Of a stretch of DNA of 39,542 bases, positions 1 to 8,218 are shown piece after piece. The DNA is taken from contig CAKKQB010000053.1 in assembly GCA_919901915.1 (NCBI GenBank), positions 200 to 39,741 of the forward strand, given 5' to 3'. The position numbers and the translations under genes are program-made. The first letter of the stretch is position 1. The number at the start of each line of letters is the position of its first letter. The notes beneath the pieces are model-generated. The model ran no database searches, was not told the origin of the DNA, and saw only the letters and a program-made list of their open reading frames with translations. Source of the stretch: Omnitrophica bacterium GWA2_41_15. Its GTDB lineage: Bacteria > Omnitrophota > Gorgyraeia > Gygaellales > Profunditerraquicolaceae.

Positions 1-23
1 TCGGTCGCCGGAATCTAGAATCC

Positions 24-50
24 CTGGACCCCGGCTTTCGCCGGGGTGAC
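24..50. repeat. REP-like palindrome, GTCACCCCGG family
   Basis: Arms CCCCGGC and GCCGGGG enclose a TTTC loop, followed by GTGAC. The same unit recurs in both orientations at 8120-8145, 15421-15444 and 18848-18873, always between genes. It is probably a dispersed repeat and shows no coding content. Confidence 0.75.
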
Positions 51-65
51 ACCTAATTCCATTTA

Positions 66-185
66 GGACCGTTGCGAAATACCTTTTTTCGTCATCCTGA
101 GCGAAGCGAAGGATCTTATCAGCGTCGAGATTCTTCGGCCTTCGGCCTCAGAATGGACGCAAAGTTTGGCATTTTGCAACAGTCC
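66..185. repeat. 120-bp MITE-like inverted-repeat element
   Basis: Terminal inverted repeats of 18 bp (66-83 and 168-185) both read GGAC-GTTGC-AAAT-CC with three mismatches. The interior holds a GTCATCCTGAGCG-type repeat and a small hairpin with GGCC arms near 130-155. The element begins 15 bases after the stop codon of the PPDK fusion gene and has no ORF. It may also end that transcript, but there is no clear T-tract on the minus strand. I know of no family name. Confidence 0.55.
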
Positions 186-199
186 GATAAGCTAACAGG

Positions 200-3100
200 C
201 TATAGTTCGGCGTAAGCCAATTTTTTGTTTTCTTTTTTCTCCTCTTTTTCAGGAGAGATACCTGCGAACGCGCTTGCGTCTTTTATGTCCTCTAAGGTAA
301 CGCTAAAGCTAATGCCCTTGTCAAAAAAACTCGGGTCAAAGAAACGCGTATTTATCGAACTCGACGTTGGTGATGAGGTGATCTTATTATCTACTCCCTC
401 TAACGAAATACCACCTTTTTTTAATGGCTCTTGAATTTTTATCGCGCTGGAGACGGTTCCTTCAGCTTTGGCAATAGCCTCTGCTGCTTTGCCGTCAAAA
501 AACGTATTTATGTATGCAGCTTTTGGACCTATGAGGATATAATCTTTTATATCCTGCTCATCTGCTTTATTCCCAAATGAAATTACAACTTTTTTGTTAT
601 CGTCCGATAATTCTGTCGTTATTTTTCTGCCAAGTTCAGGCTGGCTAACTATAGAGAGAGAAAAATGGCCGTATTTTATTTTCTCTAAAGCTGTCTTCAG
701 CGCTCGCATAGTTAAAGGAGCAGATTTTCTAATCTGTGCCTGTGCCGCGGCCAACCAAGCGCCTAAGATGCGGTATGGTGAACAGCTGGCATAATCTAAT
801 CCGGTTTCATGGAAAAATTTGATAGATTCCGGATCTCCGCCATGTTCGCCGCAAACCCCAATTTTTAAATCAGGTTTTGTTTTTCTTCCGTCTTGCACCG
901 CCATACGGACAAATTTGCCAATTCCCTCCACGTCAATCGTTTCAAATGGATTATCGGGATAAATACCTAATTCTTTATATAGCTCCAGGAGTTCTGTGGT
1001 ATCATCGCGGCTGAATCCAGCGCCATATTGAGTTAAATCGTTTGTGCCAAAGGAGAAAAAATCTGCTTCTTTGGCTATTTCACCGGCAGTAATAGCGGCG
1101 CGCGGAACCTCAATCATTGTTCCTACTTTATATTCAAAATGCGTTTCTTGTTCTTGCATAACTTTTTCAATAGCATCGACCACAACTTTTTTCTGATGAG
1201 TAAACTCTTCTGTTTTTCCCACTAAAGGAATCATAATTTCAGGAATGACGCTTTTTCCTTCTTTAATTATTACGATGACTGCTTCGGCAATTGCTCGTGC
1301 CTGCATCGCGGTAATTTCCGACATCGTAATTCCTAAGCGCGCTCCTCGCAATCCCATCATTGGATTAAATTGGTGTAATGCGTTAATTCTATCAAGTAGT
1401 TTTTCTTTTTGCTCGATAACCGCGAGATCCCCTTGATTTGATTTTAAATGTTCGATTTCAACCATTAACTCTTCACGTTTGGGTAGGAATTCATGCAAAG
1501 GTGGATCCAGCAAACGAATCGTAACAGGGTAACCACGCATTTCACGGAAAAGCCCGATAAAATCTTCTTTTTGCATTGGAAGAAGTTTCTTTAGAGCGTT
1601 TTGGCGCCCCTCAAGCGTATCAGCTAAAATCATCTCTTGCATAATAGGCAGGCGGCTTTCTTCAAAGAACATATGTTCAGTGCGGCAAAGACCGATCCCT
1701 TCAGCGCCAAACTCGAAAGCCATTTTAGCATCGCGCGGAATATCAGCGTTTGCCCGTATTCGCAATTTACTTATTTCTTTAGCCCAAGACAAGAAAACTG
1801 CTAACTCACTACCCATAGATTCTGGCCGCGCAATTTTTTTCTTGCCTAAAATCAACTGGGCTCTCTCTCCGGAAACCACATTCAAGGTAACGCAATCCCC
1901 TTGTTTTATAGTTCTCCTAACCCCTTGTCCATTTGTAATATATGCTTCCTTCTTTTCTCCATTAACTTTAACTTGTTCGGCGCCCACCATAGTTACTTTA
2001 CCCATGGATCGGGCTACTACTGCCGCGTGCGAAGTCATTCCGCCTCTGGAAGTTCCTATGCCCACCGCGGAATCCATTCCCGCGATATCATCAGGGCAAG
2101 TTTCTTCGCGCCAAAGAATGACTTGCTTACCATCATTGGTCCAAAGAACCGCGTCTTCTGATGTAAAAACAATTTGACCTGTAGCCGCGCCCGGCCCAGC
2201 TGATAATCCCGTAGCTAGCACATCCTCTTTAGTTAAATTTTTCTTTTCTGTAGGATCTAACATAGGAAACAAAACTTCGTTAATTTGCTTAGGATCAACG
2301 CGCATTAAGGCCTCTTCTTTAGTAATCAGGCCTTCTCTTACTAGGTCTACAGCAATTTTAACTGCTGCTACGCCAGTACGTTTGCCCGAACGCGTTTGCA
2401 AAAGATACAACTTACCGTTTTCAATTGTATATTCAAAATCCTGCACATCTTTATAATACTTTTCAAGGCCGCTGGTAATTTCCATAAGCTGATCATAGGC
2501 CGCAGGCATTACTTTTTGTAATTCAGATACAGGCCGCGGAGTGCGAATACCCGCTACCACATCTTCTCCTTGAGCATTAACTAAGAATTCACCAAATGAC
2601 TCTTTTTCGCCGGTAGAGGGGTTACGAGTGAAGCCAACGCCTGTCGCTGAATCATCTCCGCTGTTGCCAAAAACCATAGCCTGGACATTAACTGCTGTGC
2701 CTAAATCGTGCGGGATTTTATTCAAATTACGATACGTAATAGCGCGTGGATTACCCCACGATTCAAAAACAGCATTAATTGCCATTTTTAGTTGTTGCCG
2801 CGCGTCTTGCGGAAATTCTTTTTCATGAGCCTTAAGCAGTGCTTTGAATTTAACCACTAAATCTTTTAATGCCGCTACATCTAAATCCACATCTTGCTTA
2901 ACGTTTAGTTCTTCTTTTTTGGCTTCAATAATTTCTTCAAATGCCTTCTTTTCTATGCCTAAAACTACATCGGAAAACATCTGGATAAAGCGGCGATAGC
3001 TATCCCATGCAAGCCGTTCATTGTTGGTCATTCGCGCGAAAACTTCAACCGTTGTGTCATTAAGGCCTAAATTAAGGATAGTGTCCATCATCCCCGGCAT

Positions 3101-6100
3101 AGAGAATTTCGCGCCGGAACGCACGGAAACCAATAACAATTTTTCATTACTCCCCAATTTTTTATTTGAATCTATTTCTAATTGCGTTATGCCAGCAGCT
3201 ATCTCTTTTTCTAATTTCGCAGGCCATTCTTTATTATTATCGGAATAATACTTACAGGCCTCTGTCGTAATAGTAAAACCCGGTGGGACAGGAATTCCCG
3301 CTCGTGTCATTGAATGTAGGCCTTCACCTTTACCTCCTAAGAGTCCTTTGCGCGTATTTAGGTCTATCGCGTCACTAAACAATTCTTCAGCTGTAGTTTT
3401 CCCCTTGCCAAAAGATTCAACAAGTTTTAGTTCTTTTGTAGATAAAGCGCTGGAGGCAAGGCTCAAGTTTTCTAATACCTCTAGTTTACCGTCAGAAGCA
3501 ATAAAATCTAAACTCGCGCCTCCGCCAGTAAGCACCGCTTCTTTAAAAAAAAGACTATCTTCAGAAATGCCTGATTGCTTTATAGCCGGGCCAGTATCTC
3601 CGCCGCCAGCGATTACTGCTATATTTTTTTCTTTCCATAGTTTCTTAATTCCTTCTGCAACTGCTTTCGTTCCATCGATAAAACCGCCATTTTTCTTTTC
3701 AAAAGCGCCTAAAGGCCCATTCCAAACAATGGTTTCTGTTCCATTCATTGCTTTTAAAATTTCATTTATGGTTGCTGGGCCGATGTCTACCCCCTTATAA
3801 TTTTCCGTTATTGACTCCCCATCTGAAGTTTTTGCGTATATGCCATCATAAAGTTCCTCGTCGGGAACCATAATATGGTCAATTGGCAGGATAACGTTTA
3901 CTTTCTTCTCGGCTAACTTAGCAAGAATCTCCTTTGCTATAGGTATACTTCCCTGGTCAATAAAAGAGTTGCCTAAAAGAAGATCAGAGTTCTTTGCTTT
4001 TATAAAAGTATATGCCATTGCTCCGGCAATAACTAAAGTATCCCCTTCCCGCATTTTACTAACAAGGGTTTCAAGTACTTTAGTTTTGTCCGATACTTTA
4101 AAGCCTCCTACGATAGCCATGAAAGGATGTTTAGGTAAAATTGTCTTGGATAAAATATTTAATTCTTTTTCCAAGAGGAAACCGATTGCTTTTTCTATAT
4201 TTTTTCCATTCATTTTGCTTAATGGGTACATTGAAGCATGTTTACGATGTATTGTCGCCGCCGCGTCTATAACATAAATATCCGCTAACCCTGCTAATTG
4301 CTTCCTTAGGTTTTCACCTGTGTTTTCACCTGCCTCTTTTTCTCCCTTAGCAAAACGGATGTTTTCTAAAAGACATATCTTCCTTTTCCCTTTGTTAATT
4401 TCACTAATTGCATCCTCGCTTAAGCCGTTTTGATTCACTGAACCCTTCAAGAATGCAACACTGTTCTGGAATCCCGTTGGTTGCAATAGTTTCTGTAATT
4501 TTTTCGCGATTATTTCCGTAGAAAAATCTTTTTTTGAGCCAAAATGGGTAACCAGAGTTACGCTCTTGGGGTTCTGGCTTGTAATATATTCTAATGTCGG
4601 CAATATTTCTCGTATCTTACGGTCATCCGTTATATCCTTAACCGCGCCATTTTCATCAACTTCTACGGGAGTATTAAGGTCAACTCTTAGTACCACTCTT
4701 TGCCCATCAATATTAACATCCCTGATACTATGAAATTTTCCCACTCCGGGTATTTCAATCGATGAGCTGGTTTTTTGTTTATTGAGGTATGCCGCTGCTT
4801 TATTGCTAACGCTTTTTATGGCTGATAGGCTTACATCCAAATCAGCAGTCTCCATCGTCGTCTGAACCATGAACGCGCTGCCATCACGAGTTACTATAAG
4901 GGTATTGGCGGTGATGGTGCCTCGTCCATTGCTTTGCGGAAGAATCTTAACGCATTTAAATAGATCAGCGTAATCATGGCCAAAAATATCAGGAGATGCC
5001 CCTGTAACCGAAGTCGTTACCAGAATACCGTTTCCGTTAATCGCTTTCTCGGTTCTTGGGTTCATATATTGCTGTTTAGAGATACCAAAATTTTTAAACG
5101 TAGTTATCTCTTCAGGTGTGTACGCATACGCAGTTTCTTTACTGAAATTAAACTCAGTAGCTTTCTGGGAAACGTAAGTATGAGAAAAATGGCCATCTTT
5201 AATATTCGCTGCTGCTAAAAGCGCGGCTGTTTCTTCTGCTGAACCTCCACGGCCAAAGGTAATCATGGTGCGTCCATCCAAATTTAGCCCTAAAATAGAA
5301 ACTAAACGCGGTTTAAAACCACCATCACTAGGCGTTACAAGCTTTAAGTCTATAAATTCTCTCTGCATTTTTTTCGCGTCTTCAATAATCGCGTCATGTT
5401 TATGCGCAGCTATTCCTTGTTCATGGATTTTTTTGTCTTTATCATCTCGGGGGCCCATAACGGAAACAGTCACGTGGTTCATAAAATAGTTATATTCTTT
5501 CGTGTCTTTTTTAAAACCTTTTGCCGCGGCTATTTTAGGCAAAGCAACAGAAGGCAAATCAAAAGGAGTAACTCCCGCGTCTTTAGGCGCATTATAACCT
5601 ATGCCGCCAAAGCGCGAAAAATCATTCACTGGAAGATTTTTTTTATCAAAAAAAGTAATCAAGTTACAGCTGTTCGTGGGTTCCGAAAAAGCCTTTTTAT
5701 CCGCTAGGCCATTAGTAAGTTCTAAGGCATCGCCTACGAAATAACGCAGGAGAACTCTTCTACTTTTCAAAACATTTAATTCGTTATTTAATTCCACGAT
5801 ATTAATTTTTTTACGCGTATCCTTATAACCGGAATAATAAATAGTACCTATATTTAAGGAAACAGAGTTATCTCGGAGTCCTTCATCTCCCAGTATAACT
5901 ATTGCTATATCTTTATGGGTCTGCACATAAAGTAGAATCGCGTCTTCTACCATTTTAACAGCATTAGCATCCGCTACTTCTTTTATGTTTTTTCCGCCTG
6001 TGGCAAAAACCCACGAACCTAAAGCCGCGGCTATGGAAGCTCCAATAGCAAAAGGAGCTTGTGGTTGCTTAAGAAGGCTCTTAAGGGGCATGTTACCTTT

Positions 6101-7696
6101 AAGACGCCTTATGTTAACTTTTGTTGGAGCAAGGTCAAATGGAGATAAATTTTTCGCGAAATCCTTTAATTCCGCAGGAGGTATTTCTATTTGCTCTGTT
6201 TTTGTTAAAACCTTCTTTTTTTCTATAACATCGGATAGTATGCTTATTTTCCATTTTAAGGCACTATGAAAGGGAACAGTCATACCGTCGAATCTACCTT
6301 TTTCAAGTTCAATAAGATCTTTTTCAAACTTGGTTTTTAATTCTAGAAGTACGTCTATAGCGACGTTTGTTTCGAGATCTTTTTTGAAAGCCAGTATTTT
6401 GTCAATATCACTACTAAGCGTGCCATTTATGTTTACAACAGCGTTGAGCCCAGCGATAATATTTCTAATAATAGTTTTTTTTGGATCCGAAGCACCATAG
6501 CTTATTATTGCTTCTGTGTTGTTGCCGCCGGACAAATATGCGCTAATTATACTGCTTGAGGCAAAAACGACTTCTAAGTTGGAGTTCCGATCTCCAAAAT
6601 TAGTGCCAGTATTTGAAACTCTAATATCAATACCCCCTGAAAAATACCGTCTTTTTATCTGTTTTTTAGTAGCGAGTTCCTGCTCTGGCTTGATGTAGTT
6701 GTATAGCCCTTTTTGAAAAGCCTGTAAATAAAGGTTGTAAACCTTTTCTTTGGCTTGAGGGTCGCTTAGGTCTATGCCTTTAATTTTACCTTTATCTATG
6801 TAATTGCTGTAGAGGGATTCCTTGAATTTCTTTTTAAACCAACTCGCTAGAATAATGGAATAGTATATTTGACGCAAAGTGGCGAAATTCTTGCCTTTGT
6901 TGATATCCGCGTTTATTTTAGGTAAAATTTGCTCCCTCATTACATTGGATGAAGCCTTATTGATATCTTGGATTAAGTCGCGCGTATCGCGTATTGCGTC
7001 GCGTGTATTGCGTTTCGGAATTTCTTTCTGGATAGCGGAAACGTTATTCTTTAAAGCAAGAAAATCTTCTTCTAACATTGCCTTTAGGCTTGCTTCAGCC
7101 ACAACCGCAAGGTTTTCGTTTTCATAAACTACCATTTTATCCGGGACAATCCAGATTTTATTAAAGGTATTTACCGGGATATTGGTGGTTTTGGCGATTT
7201 TTAGGACCTCATCGTAGGTCTTGTTCCAAAAGTCCTTGCCAGTTTGACTTTCCGGATAGGTTAAGGATGCGGAGATTTGTTTTAGAATATAATCCTGCGA
7301 TAATAAGCCTTCGCCTAATTCAGTTGAAGTAAGAATATCAGGAAGAATACGGTCTTTTTCATAAGGAGATAAGTTAACCCAGAGGTTTTCCGGAGGAACA
7401 GTTAAGCCAGCTAAGAAATACCTCACTAAGCGGGAGACCTCTTCTTTGCTTACCTTTTTAGCATCGCCATTATTGATAATAAATTCCATTGTTAAAGGAT
7501 TTGCCGGATCAAACTTCAACCCCTTTAACACCGGAAAAGAATAAGTGCCGGATAAATTAACGAATTCCTTAGGGCTGGGCAAGCCAAAGGCTTCCGCGGC
7601 AAACGCGGCGTTGGGTAAAATAGTATTGCAGAGAAAAACTACTGCGATAAACAGTGAAGCGAGTTTTTTGAAACCTTTGGTTTTGGCGAACTTCAT
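200..7696 (-). CDS. Signal-peptide fusion protein: N-domain, GlpX-like FBPase, phosphoglycerate kinase, pyruvate phosphate dikinase
   Basis: A 2498-residue protein. The start chosen is the second ATG: GGAGG at 7702-7706 lies 5 bases upstream of it and overlaps a spurious earlier ATG at 7708. Residues 1-33 are a Sec signal peptide ending AFA/AEAF. Residues ~34-355 are the N-domain shared with the next two fusion genes, ending KRRYFSGG. Residues ~541-953 resemble GlpX (DALE at 656-659, GRGGSAEE near 817, HKHDAII), but the GDKN metal motif reads GGKN. Residues ~986-1401 are PGK (RVDLN, IVWNGPLGAFE, TGGGASL); the substrate loop HLGRP reads HFGSK. Residues ~1440-2321 are a full PPDK with phospho-His1890 (GGMTSHAAVVAR) and catalytic Cys2282 (CGEHGGDP). 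About 105 unassigned residues follow, then the shared C-tail. PPDK interconverts pyruvate and PEP, PGK 3PG and 1,3BPG, and FBPase makes F6P. Domain identities are firm for PGK and PPDK and good for GlpX. The cellular location is inferred. Confidence 0.93.
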   Translation of the reverse strand: MKFAKTKGFKKLASLFIAVVFLCNTILPNAAFAAEAFGLPSPKEFVNLSGTYSFPVLKGLKFDPANPLTMEFIINNGDAKKVSKEEVSRLVRYFLAGLTVPPENLWVNLSPYEKDRILPDILTSTELGEGLLSQDYILKQISASLTYPESQTGKDFWNKTYDEVLKIAKTTNIPVNTFNKIWIVPDKMVVYENENLAVVAEASLKAMLEEDFLALKNNVSAIQKEIPKRNTRDAIRDTRDLIQDINKASSNVMREQILPKINADINKGKNFATLRQIYYSIILASWFKKKFKESLYSNYIDKGKIKGIDLSDPQAKEKVYNLYLQAFQKGLYNYIKPEQELATKKQIKRRYFSGGIDIRVSNTGTNFGDRNSNLEVVFASSSIISAYLSGGNNTEAIISYGASDPKKTIIRNIIAGLNAVVNINGTLSSDIDKILAFKKDLETNVAIDVLLELKTKFEKDLIELEKGRFDGMTVPFHSALKWKISILSDVIEKKKVLTKTEQIEIPPAELKDFAKNLSPFDLAPTKVNIRRLKGNMPLKSLLKQPQAPFAIGASIAAALGSWVFATGGKNIKEVADANAVKMVEDAILLYVQTHKDIAIVILGDEGLRDNSVSLNIGTIYYSGYKDTRKKINIVELNNELNVLKSRRVLLRYFVGDALELTNGLADKKAFSEPTNSCNLITFFDKKNLPVNDFSRFGGIGYNAPKDAGVTPFDLPSVALPKIAAAKGFKKDTKEYNYFMNHVTVSVMGPRDDKDKKIHEQGIAAHKHDAIIEDAKKMQREFIDLKLVTPSDGGFKPRLVSILGLNLDGRTMITFGRGGSAEETAALLAAANIKDGHFSHTYVSQKATEFNFSKETAYAYTPEEITTFKNFGISKQQYMNPRTEKAINGNGILVTTSVTGASPDIFGHDYADLFKCVKILPQSNGRGTITANTLIVTRDGSAFMVQTTMETADLDVSLSAIKSVSNKAAAYLNKQKTSSSIEIPGVGKFHSIRDVNIDGQRVVLRVDLNTPVEVDENGAVKDITDDRKIREILPTLEYITSQNPKSVTLVTHFGSKKDFSTEIIAKKLQKLLQPTGFQNSVAFLKGSVNQNGLSEDAISEINKGKRKICLLENIRFAKGEKEAGENTGENLRKQLAGLADIYVIDAAATIHRKHASMYPLSKMNGKNIEKAIGFLLEKELNILSKTILPKHPFMAIVGGFKVSDKTKVLETLVSKMREGDTLVIAGAMAYTFIKAKNSDLLLGNSFIDQGSIPIAKEILAKLAEKKVNVILPIDHIMVPDEELYDGIYAKTSDGESITENYKGVDIGPATINEILKAMNGTETIVWNGPLGAFEKKNGGFIDGTKAVAEGIKKLWKEKNIAVIAGGGDTGPAIKQSGISEDSLFFKEAVLTGGGASLDFIASDGKLEVLENLSLASSALSTKELKLVESFGKGKTTAEELFSDAIDLNTRKGLLGGKGEGLHSMTRAGIPVPPGFTITTEACKYYSDNNKEWPAKLEKEIAAGITQLEIDSNKKLGSNEKLLLVSVRSGAKFSMPGMMDTILNLGLNDTTVEVFARMTNNERLAWDSYRRFIQMFSDVVLGIEKKAFEEIIEAKKEELNVKQDVDLDVAALKDLVVKFKALLKAHEKEFPQDARQQLKMAINAVFESWGNPRAITYRNLNKIPHDLGTAVNVQAMVFGNSGDDSATGVGFTRNPSTGEKESFGEFLVNAQGEDVVAGIRTPRPVSELQKVMPAAYDQLMEITSGLEKYYKDVQDFEYTIENGKLYLLQTRSGKRTGVAAVKIAVDLVREGLITKEEALMRVDPKQINEVLFPMLDPTEKKNLTKEDVLATGLSAGPGAATGQIVFTSEDAVLWTNDGKQVILWREETCPDDIAGMDSAVGIGTSRGGMTSHAAVVARSMGKVTMVGAEQVKVNGEKKEAYITNGQGVRRTIKQGDCVTLNVVSGERAQLILGKKKIARPESMGSELAVFLSWAKEISKLRIRANADIPRDAKMAFEFGAEGIGLCRTEHMFFEESRLPIMQEMILADTLEGRQNALKKLLPMQKEDFIGLFREMRGYPVTIRLLDPPLHEFLPKREELMVEIEHLKSNQGDLAVIEQKEKLLDRINALHQFNPMMGLRGARLGITMSEITAMQARAIAEAVIVIIKEGKSVIPEIMIPLVGKTEEFTHQKKVVVDAIEKVMQEQETHFEYKVGTMIEVPRAAITAGEIAKEADFFSFGTNDLTQYGAGFSRDDTTELLELYKELGIYPDNPFETIDVEGIGKFVRMAVQDGRKTKPDLKIGVCGEHGGDPESIKFFHETGLDYASCSPYRILGAWLAAAQAQIRKSAPLTMRALKTALEKIKYGHFSLSIVSQPELGRKITTELSDDNKKVVISFGNKADEQDIKDYILIGPKAAYINTFFDGKAAEAIAKAEGTVSSAIKIQEPLKKGGISLEGVDNKITSSPTSSSINTRFFDPSFFDKGISFSVTLEDIKDASAFAGISPEKEEKKENKKLAYAEL

Positions 7697-7701
7697 TTTA
7701 A

Positions 7702-7706
7702 CCTCC
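7702..7706 (-). promoter_or_regulatory. Shine-Dalgarno that decides the start of the GlpX-PGK-PPDK gene
   Basis: On the minus strand the sequence reads ATGGAGGTTAAAATG. GGAGG is spaced 5 bases from the second ATG and lies inside the first ATG's codons, so translation should begin at MKFAKTKG. The FBA fusion gene has the same arrangement. Confidence 0.75.
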
Positions 7707-7735
7707 ATTTTTGGTATTCACGAATATGGTCATCT

Positions 7736-8098
7736 TTACGGCGCCCTTAAAATCCGGGAAAATCTTACTAATTCCGCTTTTTTTAATTCAATTCCTACCT
7801 GATATTTGTCCTTGTTTGATTTTAATTTTTTTGACCAGACTACGTCTCCTCGAGTATAAAGCGGTTCACCTTTATCCGGAATTTGAAGCCATATCTCTAA
7901 AGGAGTACGGTTAGTTAGGTCTTTATTTGTGGTGAGAAATCCTATGCCCTTACCGCTAATATCGCAAGTTACGGCTGAATCTTCTTCTTGATTCGTATCA
8001 AGGTTTAAAAATCTTAAAGGGAACTCTACGGGAAATCTAGCAAATATGCGCCTGTCTTCCATTGCCGCGTTCTTTTTCTCTTTCATTGGTTTTGTCAT
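7736..8098 (-). CDS. PilZ-domain protein
   Basis: A 120-residue protein. DRRIFARFPVE near residue 15 is the RRxxxR arm of the PilZ c-di-GMP site, and CDISGKGIGF near residue 45 is the D/NxSxxG arm. The length fits a single PilZ domain. The family binds cyclic di-GMP and acts as an effector through partner proteins. It sits between the TIM-enolase and PPDK fusion genes on the same strand, 39 bases before the latter, so it is probably co-transcribed with the glycolytic fusions. No Shine-Dalgarno is evident at this ATG; the internal ATG at MEDRRIF is an alternative start. What it controls here is unknown. Confidence 0.85.
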   Translation of the reverse strand: MTKPMKEKKNAAMEDRRIFARFPVEFPLRFLNLDTNQEEDSAVTCDISGKGIGFLTTNKDLTNRTPLEIWLQIPDKGEPLYTRGDVVWSKKLKSNKDKYQVGIELKKAELVRFSRILRAP

Positions 8099-8119
8099 TA
8101 TTAAAAAATATATAAAATC

Positions 8120-8145
8120 GTCACCCCGGTGAAAACCGGGGTCCA
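8120..8145. repeat. REP-like palindrome, GTCACCCCGG family
   Basis: The unit reads GTCACCCCGGT, then GAAA, then ACCGGGGTCCA. It matches the units at 24-50, 15421-15444 and 18848-18873 with small changes. It lies between the TIM-enolase stop codon and the PilZ start. Confidence 0.7.
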
Positions 8146-8172
8146 GACTGGGCTCGACTTTGCGTCGGAATG

Positions 8173-8210
8173 CATTTGCGCCTAGAGGTAAAGTCCTCTA
8201 GATGCAAATG
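8173..8210. terminator. Strong stem-loop just downstream of the TIM-enolase gene
   Basis: Arms CATTTGC-gc-CTAGAGG and CCTCTAG-at-GCAAATG form 7 + 7 base pairs around a 2x2 internal loop, with a TAAAGT loop. It begins 9 bases past the stop codon on the minus strand. There is no T-tract, so it may be an mRNA-stabilising hairpin or part of a repeat rather than a true intrinsic terminator. Confidence 0.45.
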
Positions 8211-8218
8211 ATTAATCC

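Noticed and set aside
1680-2177. 165-residue plus-strand ORF
   Set aside because: Antisense to the PPDK phosphohistidine region; shadow reading frame.
3348-3800. 150-residue plus-strand ORF
   Set aside because: Antisense shadow of the PGK domain; no family resemblance or ribosome-binding signal.
7594-7696. Lipoprotein signal for the fusion proteins (Cys in VVFLCNTILP)
   Set aside because: VFLC does not fit a lipobox; AFA/AEAF further on is a good signal peptidase I site.
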